Shown piece after piece: positions 12,465 to 23,272 of a DNA stretch of 64,000 bases. The position numbers and the translations under genes were made by a program. Position 1 is the first letter of the stretch. The number at the start of each line of letters is the position of its first letter. The DNA is taken from positions 7,502,001 through 7,566,000 of the forward strand of contig OZ017805.1 of the NCBI GenBank assembly GCA_963969395.1. Reading direction: 5' to 3'. The notes beneath the pieces are model-generated. The model had not been told where the DNA came from and did not search any database. It saw only the letters and a list, made by a program, of their open reading frames with translations. This DNA comes from Pseudoscleropodium purum. Lineage: Eukaryota; Streptophyta; Bryopsida; Hypnales; Brachytheciaceae.

Positions 12465-13667
12465 CAGGATTGATGAATCTCTACGTCCGCCCCAAAATAG
12501 CGTCCAAAATCTGGACGTCCGGACGCACGGACACCAGCGTCCCTCCCGCCGTCAAAAGGCGGACGAGCGGGGCAGACGGACAGGGCGGCTTAGAAAAACC
12601 GTTTTGGGTTTTTTGTTTTGATTGTTTTCACCAATGAGAGATTGAGAGTGAAGTCATTTGGATTTGGATTTTTCTTATATTGCAATTGCGATTCAATAGA
12701 GTTGTATATCACTATTTATGTAAAAGCTAAAATATGAAATATATTTTAAATTTTTTGGTTGAATTTCATTTTGATTTAGAAACAAAATCACTTTAAAATC
12801 CAGCGAGATGTATATCATCAATAAACAAACAATTTTATAATAAAATGATTCAAGAAACCATTGTCATTTGTCAACATGAGCTCCATATATCATGAGCAAC
12901 TAAACAATCAAACATCTAAATTCACATCTCTACAATTCCTATGGACGCCAATCCACATCTCCTTTACCCTCAGCCTCACTACTCTCTCCTACAGCTCTCT
13001 GTTCAAAATCTTCATTATCGGAGTCATCTTCATTGTCGGAGTCATCTTCATTGTCGGAGTCATCTTCATTGTTGGAATCAAATATCCTTGTCTCCTTCAA
13101 GTCTTCTCTCGAAGTAGATTTACTCCCTTCTTTCGAATTTAATTTTTTTTTTTTTTTACTTTGACAGAACGATTAAAGGCTTTTTGAATAGGAACCTTTT
13201 TTTCTTTTTATTTGACAAAGTAACAACATTTTCATCAAGAGGGGTCCTATTCTTCACTAGAGAGATAGCAAAAGGTTGCATTTCTCTTTTCGCTTTCATC
13301 TTACTCAATTCTTGAACCATCAATCTCGATGTAGGGTCAACATGTTCATAAACGGTTATCTCCACTTTGGCTTTTTTTTGAAGTAATAGAGTGTTGTTTG
13401 TTGATTTGATGGATTCTTGTGCCATTTCTTTTCCTAAAATGCGAGCATGCAAAGATGCCAATGGCATCCGATCGCTATTCATATCACTTAGGCTTGTAGG
13501 TGATGACGTTACTTTCCGTAGATTACCGCCTGTAGAAATTTCTTTGGAAATGTTCATTAGGCGTTTTCCATATCCAAAGCTTTGAGAATCATCCAATCGT
13601 GTGCTAACAGACTTCAACGGTATTGGTGGAAGAGCACTAGATCTCGGTACTTCAAAAATTGACTTCA
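12465..13667 (-). repeat. Inverted copy of the hAT left-type end inside the same element
   Basis: The segment begins CAGGATTGATGAATCTCTAC. For about 1.2 kb it is a close inverted match of 26971-28163, covering the terminus, the GC-rich subterminal block, the 3' non-coding region and the acidic ORF. Homology stops abruptly at TGAAGTC (13661-13667), where a (TA)n run begins. It has no right-type end of its own. The arrangement resembles the double-Ds type structures known for Ac/Ds, where a truncated copy sits inverted inside another copy. Confidence 0.8.
12939..13667 (-). pseudogene. Acidic ORF, truncated inverted copy
   Basis: On the minus strand the sequence from MKSIFEVPRSSALPPIPLKS onward matches the C-terminal two thirds of the ORF at 26571-27680. 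A frame change in the Lys run near 13190-13210 breaks it: the open part ends at 13156, but the Asp/Glu/Asn-rich tail is still present at 13000-13090 with one extra repeat unit, and the natural stop is at 12939-12941. It has no 5' end. Function is unknown; see the copy at 26571. Confidence 0.75.
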
Positions 13668-13914
13668 ATATATATATATATATATACTATTTAAAAAATC
13701 GAGATCAACACAAATACAAACATAATTAATATGGGCAAAATGTATTGAATTTAATATAGAATACTATACATTGTGAACTCAAAAATTTACATATACCATA
13801 TAATGTGCACATTTGGCTAATTGCACATATAATTTTTTTCATTCCAACTCTACATTTCTAAACTAATTTTTAATGCCTATATAACCTATTCAACTACTAC
13901 TTCTGCACTACCAA
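13668..13914. other. AT-rich spacer with a (TA)n run
   Basis: A TA microsatellite at 13668-13686 is followed by AT-rich sequence with no ORF. The part from about 13750 on resembles 58600-58700 in a decayed related element. Confidence 0.55.
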
Positions 13915-14966
13915 TCTAATATAAATGGCGGAAATGTTCATCTGGCATTGGTCAACGATATGTATTAGAAAATCGCGTAATCACATGGGTCAAACTAGTA
14001 TTTTCATCGTCAGTCTTCGAAGAAATGCGCTTCAAGTAAGTATAAAATACTTTTGCAAAGTCATGAAAGGCAAATTGTGTCGCACTAGGTGTTTTAAGTA
14101 GCAAGTTGAAATATGCCTCTGACATGTTCTATCTATTCATCCGCTGAGCAATTTTTCGAATGGCATACTCTTCCGACTTACGTGGATACATCGGAATGAC
14201 TTCTACATCTGCACATGCTTTATACAAATATGCAATACATGGATTCACCCACCATCTCCTCTTCAAAATCTGTTTCATCTCATCTGCTGATGTGAATGTG
14301 TACAAAGACTTCATTGGCTGAGAAGCTAAGGTGGTCATGCCTCAATCACAAACTCCAATGTACACACGTGACTCATCCTCTGGAAAATGCAACAAGATGT
14401 TGTCCGGAGAAAGATCATTGTGCAAATGTCCAGCAAGATGCACTGCATATATTATATGCGTAAACATCCATGTAAGCTTTGTGCGCTTCTTCCGATATTG
14501 CCCTAAACGGTGAGCTTTTACAACCTCCTCTTTGGTTGGATTCGTATACATCAAACGGATTTGAATGTTATCTAGATAGTCCTTATCCATATTCAACATT
14601 TGTCGAAGACTTCCACCATTCCACCAATACGCATAACCTTCACACGTCGTTCCGTGCACCGCAGCAAACCGTATTACACTCGCGTGTGGAATTCGAACAG
14701 CCATTGATTCGTTTTGATGTTCTAACTTTGCAAGATTGGATCGAGTTTGGTGGTGAATGGATTTCTTTGCCGCAAACTCCCAATGAGGAAGTATTCCTGG
14801 ACATCCTTCAATACGGACCTTTCGAATCGTTGCATATCCACCTCTCATCGTTCTATTATCAATAGGATTCACGCGTGTTGTATCTGGAAGTGCTATGAGG
14901 TGGCGTTTGGTCCTTTCCGCTTCAGCAACTCCATCATTGTTTTTCCACCAAGCAATCAAACCAACT
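13915..14966 (-). pseudogene. Protein-kinase-like gene inside the hAT element, truncated at its 5' end
   Basis: Read on the minus strand the protein shows a glycine-loop-like segment (RGGYATIRKVRI), a candidate ATP-binding lysine (WEFAAKKSI), a clear catalytic loop HNDLSPDNILL (about 14428-14400) with the HxDxxxxN pattern, and CD-stop-G at the DFG position. The middle codon there is TGA (14342-14344), most simply a changed TGG (DWG). After the stop the frame stays kinase-like (RRWWVNPCIAYLYKA, SEEYAIRKIA) and continues past another stop to about 13915, ending PMPDEHFRHLY. The 5' end is cut by family A copy 2; the first seven or eight codons of the long open frame come from that element. The gene is divergent from the RING-like gene at 18252. 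Substrate and role are unknown; kinase-like is strong, activity is lost. Confidence 0.75.
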
Positions 14967-17900
14967 TGTCGCAGCACAGGGCAGGTCAATTCCCCATTAT
15001 ACTCACAAAAATCGCTCTAGAGTATAACTAAGTGACTCTAAAGATCGAACCCACGAGATCCTGTGAAGTATCTAGCTCTATTAAGCAGTTAAGCTCAGTC
15101 AGTATCCCAATCTTACTTTCCGGTCCTAGATCTAAAACCAGAAATACCACCACACCGGAAAACTATAGACCGGATTACTCCTTCTTCCGGTCCTACTAAC
15201 TATCCGGTCCGTACAAATACCGAAATCCCAGGATCTCACAACTTCCGATCCTGGAAATCCGTCTTGACCAATCCGGTCGGAATGGTCATCCTGTACCCGT
15301 AATCCTATCCGGTTTGGTTTTGCCTCTGTTTCACCATCAGAGGGGTCGCCGCTTAATTTTGAGAGTGGTAGGCCCACCACTCCTTCCGTGACTTATAGTG
15401 GCTGAAGACCCACTGTCCTACCTGCTAGACTCCTAAGCTAATCCGGATCCGGTTTGGTCCTTCACAACAACCCAGATAGCAATCCGGGTTGTAGGTCACA
15501 CAAAGACCCCACACTGGACCCTTCTCATACTACAACGACCTTGATGCTACTTCCGATCCGTGCGAAGACAGGTGGTTACAAGTGTACCCGTCCGTTCCAA
15601 CATCAACTAAAGTTCTTCCGTTTACCAACTAAGGCGGTAAGACCTCATAGGAGATCGGACACTCAACCGGATTTCCCACCCGGGAGTTCTAGCGCAACTA
15701 AGGAATCCCTCCCTACCCGCCTAGCCTAACAACGGCTTTCTCACCCGGAATCTCAAACTCTAGACGTGCTGAGGAACTAAGTTCACTCCCAACTCTTAGA
15801 TACCTACTCACATGCACCTAGGATCGGAAAAGAAACACCAAGGGGAGAAATCACTCGCAAACCGGCTTGTACTATCCTAACTCCACATCATACAATCATG
15901 TCGCGCTGGAGAGAGACACACAATGAGGGGAAGGGAAAGGCACAAGAGATTTGAAAAATGAAGACTCCCAGTTCCCATCGCAGGAACCGATTTATATACC
16001 AAATGTAAAAACCCTAAAAGTACAAAGCGGAGCGGAAAACCCGTGGGGGTCCGCCGCCACCCTAATCTAACTTCCGGTCTAACCTAATATTGTTGAGCCG
16101 GATCCGGATCCGGATCCGCTCCTACTCCTAACTGAAATCAAAATCCTATCTACTCTACAACCCTAGATCCTACTTTCGGGCTTCTGCTCTACGGATGCAG
16201 CTGCTCGAAGACTTCACTCAAGTTCCGATTCCGTTCCCCCTCCCCAGGGTTAGATCCGGGTGAAGACTCCAGGTCGATTGTGATATCCGGTCTCGTGCCG
16301 GGATTCTCAGTTCGTGCTGATTTCTTGGACTCAGGAGTCCAATCCTTCCCACCCTTCGGAACGGTCGCATCCGGAAAGGAATCCGGTAGCGAGAGGTCCG
16401 AGAGGTGTATCCCCTTGGAGCACGTTGCTCCAGTCAGCTTCCGGCTACTTTCCTCAATCCGGTCCGCAGCCTTCCGTCCCTCCATCATCGCCGTCTCCAC
16501 CTGCTCAGCAAACTCGGTGAGAATCCGGACCATCCGGGAACCGGATAGTTTCTTCTCCTCGTGCATCTTCTCATCGAAGAGCTTCGCTTTGGTGGCGGCC
16601 GTTCCGGTCGCTCCCAGGGTGGCCTTGATTTGCTCGGCTATCTTCCAAGTCTCCTCCGCCATCTCCCGGGTGGCCGTCACGTCTTCCTGATAGGCAAAGA
16701 GGGTTGCCTTCAGGGTGTCCACTTCCTCCTGCAGCCGGCGGATCTCCGCTTCCTGTTTCCGGGTCTCTTCTGGATTGGTGATGCACTCCGCCACCTGTTC
16801 CGCCAACTTACTGTCCGGTGGCGCATCTACCAACTTCCCGATCGCCGAAAGCATTCTGTGCTTGACCTCCCAATCCGCCCTAATGTTGCAGAGGAGGTTG
16901 ATGAGGCCGTTGAACGGATCTTGCAATTCCATGTCTTCCCCGGAAACGGTCTTCTCGACTTCCGGTCTTTCTTCAGGGGCCGGTTTGTCGTGACCGGGAG
17001 GTGTCCCGCGCTTGTGGGGAGGCGTCATCTTCTGTCGCTTGATGGGCAGCATCGGTGGCTCCTCCTCTTCCTCGCTTGACTCCCGGTCTGACCCGGAATC
17101 GGACTCGGCCTCGTCATCCGTTTCCGACTCCCCATACTTCAGGAGGACTTCTTGAGTCCTCCACACCTTCTCCGCGTCGGTGAGGAGTTGGTGTTCCCGA
17201 TAGAGGTGGAAGAGGTAAGGGCACACTAGACTGGCCCGCTTCTTCCCAACTCTACTAATGAGCTGGGCCACGAGATCGGAAATGATCCGTGCCCAGTCCA
17301 CTTTCCGGTTACCACTTAGGGTACCGAAAATGGTGTTGCCAAGGGTGATTGTCACCCTTGTCGGCTTTTCCGGGTGAAGGACCGGAACCAAGAACTGCAG
17401 GAGCCGACGGTGTCGGTCATCCACGCAATCCTCGACCGCGTACCCGTCCTTCGGATTGACGGCCCCCTGGAATCTGTCCCGGACGAACTCATCCTTCCGG
17501 TTTGCCATTCCTAACCCTCCTGCCCGGAAACGATAAACACCTCTCCACATTCCCTCGTTCCAGCGGCTAGGGGATCCTCTCACGGTGTTATCAAACTGGT
17601 TGGACAGTTTTCCGAGGAGTTCCTTGACCATTCTCTCCTCCCTAAAACCCCAGGGTTTCTCTGCAAACCCTAGGCAACCCATAGAGGTGAGGTCCTCCAT
17701 GAGTTGAGACTTCTCCGGCTCTGTGGAGGGAATAACCGGAATGACTTTCCGGAGCTTCACCTCGCCTCCAGAGGGACTCGCTGGTCTCGCCCTACGTAGC
17801 GGCGGCATTCCCACTCCAATCTACCTCACTCTCTTCTAGCCGCACGTCCCGTTCCTCACGTTCTCTCTCCGATCTCAACCGGAATCAAAGCCTGCAGCAC

Positions 17901-18235
17901 GCAAATGCAAAAACTCTACAACGCGCGCTCAAGGTCGAGTTTCTTAAAAGGGGTGCAACTGCGAAGGCTCCTCCTTATATAGTCTTTGAACCCTTTCCGG
18001 TTTGGTCGTCTTGAATCCGGTTCACCCATAATCTGGTCCTAGACCTAATCCGTGTTGCATTCCGTTTCTGTCGATAGTTACTCCTGACCGGATTAGATCT
18101 AAGAGGCCCACTACTTCATGTTCTGTGCTAGTTTTGAGTTTTCATTCTTCACCTAATCGGATCCGGTTCCCTAATGGCTAGTTTCCGTTCCTATTTTGGT
18201 GCATGCTAAGAAAATCAAAATTTTAAGCTGAGACA
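14967..18235 (-). mobile_element. Family A element, copy 2 (3.27 kb), between the kinase-like and RING-like genes
   Basis: It begins TGTCGCAGC and ends GCTGAGACA, one base off the inverted repeat. Organisation and strand match copy 1, including TATA-like boxes near 17974 and 15992 (complement). The flanks are CAACT on the left and TCTTC on the right, so no 5-bp duplication is present. This suggests loss of adjacent sequence, probably by recombination with another copy. It is the only one of the three copies with an open coding frame. Confidence 0.85.
16189..17808 (-). CDS. Family A gag-like protein, intact 539-residue ORF
   Basis: The ORF is uninterrupted from ATG at 17808 (an in-frame GTG at 17814 is a less likely start) to the stop at 16189. 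Approximate layout: residues 1-215 form a compact, probably helical domain (conserved GCLGFAEKPWGF, VTITLGNTIFGTL, CPYLFHLYREH). Residues 225-265 are strongly acidic (ESETDDEAESDSGS and a Glu run), and 265-300 are Pro/Lys-rich. Residues 305-470 are helical, with coiled-coil heptads (ETRKQEAEIRRLQEEVDTLK). The tail holds TRPDITIDLE. There is no signal peptide, membrane segment, CCHC knuckle, protease or polymerase motif. It ends about 13 residues before the copies in elements 1 and 3. The architecture suggests a structural, gag-like protein of a mobile element; I cannot assign a named family. A clean frame among stop-bearing relatives suggests recent activity. Confidence 0.8.
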   Translation of the reverse strand: MPPLRRARPASPSGGEVKLRKVIPVIPSTEPEKSQLMEDLTSMGCLGFAEKPWGFREERMVKELLGKLSNQFDNTVRGSPSRWNEGMWRGVYRFRAGGLGMANRKDEFVRDRFQGAVNPKDGYAVEDCVDDRHRRLLQFLVPVLHPEKPTRVTITLGNTIFGTLSGNRKVDWARIISDLVAQLISRVGKKRASLVCPYLFHLYREHQLLTDAEKVWRTQEVLLKYGESETDDEAESDSGSDRESSEEEEEPPMLPIKRQKMTPPHKRGTPPGHDKPAPEERPEVEKTVSGEDMELQDPFNGLINLLCNIRADWEVKHRMLSAIGKLVDAPPDSKLAEQVAECITNPEETRKQEAEIRRLQEEVDTLKATLFAYQEDVTATREMAEETWKIAEQIKATLGATGTAATKAKLFDEKMHEEKKLSGSRMVRILTEFAEQVETAMMEGRKAADRIEESSRKLTGATCSKGIHLSDLSLPDSFPDATVPKGGKDWTPESKKSARTENPGTRPDITIDLESSPGSNPGEGERNRNLSEVFEQLHP

Positions 18236-18251
18236 TCTTCAAACATTGGCA

Positions 18252-19489
18252 ATGGAGTCGAATGAAAATTGGGATGCCATTCAAAGCTCTTTGAGTTGGT
18301 TCAAGACTATGTTTGACCAACATCCTTCTAAGGGATATACGGAGATCATATGTTAGGGAGACATGGATGCCATATTTGAGTGGTTAAACCACACAAAGAA
18401 GGACCAAGCTCCACCCATCAATTGGGCCTTAGAAGTAGAGGAAGGATGGGTCTCTTACAACACACTTTTAGCACACATCAATGTGAAAGATAAGCGAGTG
18501 GTGCATGCTTGTGATCCAGCCTCTCCAATCTTGAATAGTTGTTGTAGCCTTTGCCAAGGCCTCTTCGGATCGAAAGGGGCGGTAACAATGGGCCAATGTC
18601 GCCACACTTTCCATGTCACTTGCATTGTGAAAGCATCACTCATTCGTTCGGTGTGTGCTGAGTATCGTAGTCCATTGAGTGCTAGGTTCTACGAAATGTT
18701 TGGTATCTTGGAAGCTATGCCTCCAGGCCACGAGTACAATTGTTGGAATCTTCCTCTTGATCAAGCGCCGTACAAATTCCAAATTATCAACATTGGGGGA
18801 AGCCAATCCGATGGAATGCAAATGAACAGAGGCATGATTTGTACGAGGAATCTCAGCAACCATTGGATTTGGATGTGTGGATGACTCACAATAGAGAGGT
18901 GGAATTGCGGGCTTGAGGAATCGTAGATGACACGGCCCGTGAAATGTTTTGTCGCAACATGGGGGGACATTGGAGCTTGCAACACAAAAAGTTCTTTCGT
19001 TTTCCAGATAAAAAAGTGGAGAGAGGACCAGAAGACAGTTGGGTGGAGGTGAACCATGGAAAATAGTTCGATAAGCAGTATAAGGCATACGACCACACCC
19101 TCGTAAGTAGGGCCCTTCTATTGTCGAAGTTGGAAGAGGTTGCAAAAGTTCGTGCTGTTTACGATACAAATGGACAAACAAGCACAGGACATTCATCTGT
19201 AGATGTGGCAGTAGCATTTGATAGGCGCATTGGCGATATTATAGGGCATTGGAAGGCTTTCCTATTGGATGGAGACTGCCTTACAGCATGGCAAGAAAAA
19301 AGAGATGATGGAGTTGTTCAACTGATGGTAGATCGTGTGGAGAGCAATTTCAGAACCTTGAAGGCAGACGAAGTTGATTTATCACCGAAAAGAAAACAAA
19401 AAAGGAAGCATGAAGAGGACGATGACTTCTCTCCGGAAACCAAAAAACAGTTTCATAAGGTGGACATCGAAGTTCAATCTGGAGGGTGA
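18252..19489 (+). pseudogene. RING-finger-like gene inside the hAT element
   Basis: The reading frame opens at ATG 18252, only 16 bases from the end of family A copy 2. It has stops at about 18354 and 18882, a frameshift near 18890, and two further stops before a clean stretch 19121-19489. A cysteine/histidine cluster at about 18540-18670 reads CSLC, then QCRHTFHVTC, then SVCAEYRSPLS, close to a RING-type zinc finger whose last pair (expected CPxC) is partly lost. Downstream are HWSLQHKKFFRFP and a basic/acidic tail (KRKQKRKHEEDDD) that could be a nuclear signal. RING proteins usually act as ubiquitin ligases; here that is inference. The gene is divergent from the kinase-like gene, so the two may have shared a promoter that is now replaced by family A copy 2. 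Confidence 0.65.
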
Positions 19490-19899
19490 ATAGTCCGTGC
19501 AAGTCAACAACGGTCAACTCGTCAATCATCTGCTAAACTCCTCGGTACAGCAAATTTTCCTTTTGTTTTGGGAGAAGGTAGTGGTCCATCCAGTGGAAAG
19601 TAGGATTTGAGGAGAATTTTGTTTTTTAAAAACAATGGTTCTTTCATTGTTTAAAAACAAAAAGAATATGAAAGATTTAGATTTTAAAAAGATCGTATAG
19701 GATTCAGTAGTGATATTGGAACTATGTTTTCATGTATTTTGTTTATACATATATATTTATATATAAAGATGCTATATTTTCATTTGCGTATAAAAATATT
19801 TATATATGTACATCTTATTTTACGTGGATGCATTCATTTGTGATTGTGTAACTTTCAAATTACATAACAATATAAAATTTTCTAATGACTAATGGCAAT
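19490..19899. other. AT-rich 3' flank of the RING-like gene
   Basis: No ORF. Includes short TA-rich runs near 19750-19770. Confidence 0.5.
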
Positions 19900-20165
19900 G
19901 CGAAGTCCACCCCGTCCGCCCCATCCGCCCTGTCCGTCCGCCCCGTCTGGTCTGTCCGCCCGACCGCCCCGTCCGCCGCGTCCGACCGCCCGTCTGACCC
20001 GTCTGTCTAATCCGACTGGCCTGTCCGCCCGACCACCCCGTCCGATCGCCCTATCCGACCCGTCCGACTGGTCCGGCCAACCGACCGCCCTATCCGCCCG
20101 CCTCGTCCAGCCTGTCCGCCCGTCCGCTTTAGCCCCATCCGTGCCGTTGGTTGTTTTTGAATGTA
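19900..20165. repeat. GC-rich GTCCGCC cluster
   Basis: About 30 units of the type GTCCGCCC or GTCCGACC lie in tandem in a sharply GC-rich island inside AT-rich DNA. Orientation matches the subterminal block of the right-type hAT end at 11805, but no CAGGGTTGAC terminus is attached. It may be an internal transposase-binding cluster or the remains of a nested end. The ORF that crosses it is low-complexity and not a gene. Confidence 0.7.
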
Positions 20166-22647
20166 AACCCTAAAAAATGAATGTGAGACTTTTAACTTTA
20201 TATTTTGTTCATTTTTGCAATTATTGTGTGAATGCGGTTAAATTTTAAAGGGATAATTTAAAATGTATGGAAATGAATGAAATTTTTTATTTTTTATTTT
20301 GAATGAATGAAATTAAAATTAGTTAAGGTAGTTGTAGTTGGAAGGTTATCTTTCATGTCATTTCAAATCTTGATTTTTATATAAGTTTTTGTTTTTTCCT
20401 TGTTTTACTCTCTCTCTCATTCATTATTTTTTTCATGTGTGATTGTGTGAATTTATTGCATCTTTCTTGATTGTTCATAGCTTGAGTTTAGGCTAAGTAT
20501 TTTTATGTGAATTTTAATATCTTTGTCGTGAGGGCAATTGTGTGTGTTAATTTATTAAGTGTGATTGATAATTTTATAACTTTAAGTGAAGATTAAAGAG
20601 CAATAAAAATTTATTAATAATTGTAGAGGATGATTTTTGTGTTATCACTTGTCATTCTTTGAGTGTTATTTGTGAAGGATAATGCAATTTAATATAATTG
20701 AAGCTTTATCGTTGAGTGTTAATTGTGAGGAATTAATTTATAAATTGATTCTTAATATCTTTGCCGAGGGAATTGGAGAGATAATTCTTGGTTATTGATT
20801 TAGAGTGTAAAGAGAAATTTGTAATTGTTTAAGGAATTAATTGTTCATTTTTAAGAGAGTTATATTGGGAGATCATTTATTATAATCCTTTGAAGTTTTT
20901 GTTGATGAAATTGAGTGATACAAATAATTACTTAAAGTGGAAAATTAAATTGTACTTTGTTATAGAAGCAATTTAAGAGTTATTTTTAATTAAGTTATTA
21001 TAAGTATTTTGGAATTTAAAGAAAGAGCCGGTTGGCCAATTTCTTAATAATAATTGTTTTTTAATATTTGTTGCCGAGGGATTAATTGTGAGCAATTTAG
21101 AACACATATAGATTCTATTTTTATTAGAGAGAATAACCACGGAGCATTGTGTAATAATTTTGAGAGTTTAATTATATAAATAATTTATCAACTCCGAGAG
21201 AAATTGTAAGTTAATTAATTACATAATAAATTAAAAGTGTGAAGGGAATTAAATTAATTGAAGCATTATTGCCGAGAGGTTATGAGAATAAGAAATTAAT
21301 TATTACATATAAGTTGATACAAATATAGAATTTCAACATGTGAAGATGAAGTGAAGGAATCTATTGGTCCTTCGGGACTAGTAGACTTAGATTGTATGAG
21401 TTAATGGAGAACAATTTTAAATATAAATTTGAGCCGGTTATAAAAGACTATTGATTTAATGATTATTGCTATGTTAACTTGTTTCTACACATTAAAGATT
21501 ATTGAAAAATTGATCATTGAATAGCCACGCTACTAAATTGACTATTGAAAAGATCACATTGAATATGCGACTATTGATTTTGCCAATTGCTAAAGTACAT
21601 TAGTGCTTAACATTTTCTATGTAGTTGAAATTGCAGAGAAGACTGAGAACTTTTGTTGTGGATAGAATCCTTACCTCAACCAATTATAGATTTTGGCAAT
21701 TTAGAAACTATTATGTTATAGTAGTAGTAGTTCACATGAGACTTCTCTAGCTTTGAACTTTGGAACTTAAAGTTAGAAGTTATGAAATCGGTTGTTATAC
21801 TTTGTGTGTAGTTTTTGTATTTCCATTTAAAGTCAAGTTATTGCACGTATATTTCCAATTTTGAACTTCTATAGATTGTGATACATTCCTTTCTATGCAC
21901 TCTACATTGTCGTTATACAATTTTTAACTTAAATGTTCTTCTTTCTTGTATGTGTAATAGCGACTATTGAAAAGTGACTATTGAAAAATGACAATTGAAA
22001 ATGAATACTAACATAGCGACTATTGAAAAGTGACTATTGAAAAATGATAATTGAATATGACTATTGATTTTTGTTTATTTATTTGGATTTTGTTTGAGAA
22101 GATAGATTTAGAGACATAGTGGGATAAAACCTAAAAATTGCTAATTGACGGACTACTAGTGTGAGGGAAATAGAGATAAGCCATTTATCCCATCGCCTAC
22201 TAACATAACTTGTGGTAACAAATAATATGTTTGAAATTAAAAGAAAGAGAGATTTACATACAAAGTGACATTAGTTAATTAATACACTAAGCTAATTTGA
22301 GCTTTCCCCTTAAATGAACCTTTTTTGGAATTGCCTTGGTTTTGTCGTAGAAAAACTATACTACAATGAACCTTAAATTTTCTGGAGGGGACTATAAATG
22401 TTAGAAGAGAAGCTTTTGTGCTCACTCTCAAAAAACCGAACGCTAAGATTTCCAAGGGCTATGAGCTTCAATTTATTGTGTCTCTTGCTTGGTAATGCAT
22501 AGTTCGGTGGACGGGGGGGGCTTTGATTTTCAAAGCTTTGTGTGACTAATTTCATTGATATTGTATACATTGTCACATTGTAGGTTTCAAATTTAAAACA
22601 TTCTATTGGTTTCTTTTGAAATTGAGGTAAAACATACACTTGTCAGT
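20166..22647. other. AT-rich interior of the hAT element, no gene, one short tandem repeat
   Basis: No coding signal in either direction. A unit like GACTATTGAAAAGT recurs near 21490-21580 and in a tighter array at 21958-22070. The word GCCGAGGG/GCCGAGAG followed by AATT-like sequence recurs at several points between 20760 and 21290. This could be 5' leader or promoter sequence of the transposase gene. Confidence 0.5.
21958..22070. repeat. Minisatellite of GACTATTGAAAA units
   Basis: Units such as gactattgaaaagt, gactattgaaaaat and gacaattgaaaatg repeat, and the whole block is duplicated once. Confidence 0.7.
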
Positions 22648-23272
22648 ATGGTGGCCAAACCGACGGGGGATTTTTCTCTTTGGTATAGTGTGACATAGGA
22701 TGGTAAAGTAGAATGTAGGCTTTGCAAGGCAGTCATGGCAAGGAGGCTTGGCCGTATGTTGAGCCACTTAGGCTATCCTGGGCCTGGAGGTATACGTAAT
22801 GAAGGGGTGAGCCTTTGTTTACGATTACCAATGGTAGTTTGAGATTTATTTCGGCATTGCGAAGGGTTTTTTTCAAAACACGTTGTAATGGACAATGTGG
22901 ATGGCAACCCTGGCCCTTCAGATGTCCAAGAGTTTTCGGCCGGAAAGGCTGTGTTGCATTCTGACCACGAAGACTCTTGTCCAGTGTTCAAAGAATTGGT
23001 ATCAATAGTATGTGCCACAACTGAAATGACTTTGAGTACATAAGCTTCTGGTGAACGTGAAACCCCGAGGGCATCAAGTTCTAGGCCTCAGAGGCAAGGC
23101 AGTTTAGTGAATGGGTTTGAAGAAGGTCATAGACGCAAATTACATTCAGTGTGGGCAATTTTTTTTTATTCGGCAAACATACCATTTTCCGTGGCTCGAA
23201 ATCCAGCTTTTAAAGAAGCAGTGAAGAAAACGGCTGCATTTGGTAGGCCATACATTCCTCCCTCATACCACG
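22648..23272 (+). pseudogene. hAT transposase N-terminus (BED-type zinc finger plus start of DUF659)
   Basis: One frame runs from ATG 22648 to the family A copy 3 junction with three in-frame stops and no frameshift. Near the start, VECRLCKAV...MLSHLGY...VSLC has the Cys-x2-Cys...His...Cys spacing of BED-like fingers in hAT transposases. The last 50 residues (SVWAIFFYSANIPFSVARNP, then AFGRPYIPPSYHV) are a typical start of the DUF659 domain of plant hAT transposases. The remainder of DUF659 and the C-terminal dimerisation domain are missing: copy 3 follows directly, and beyond copy 3 the sequence is a different ORF. The copy cannot produce an active transposase. Confidence 0.8.

Noticed and set aside
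18636..19217. 193-codon minus-strand ORF opposite the RING-like gene
   Set aside because: The plus strand carries the Cys/His cluster and a readable protein; the minus frame has no recognisable feature.
19892..20173. 93-codon Pro/Arg/Ser-rich ORF
   Set aside because: It is only a translation of the GTCCGCC repeat cluster.
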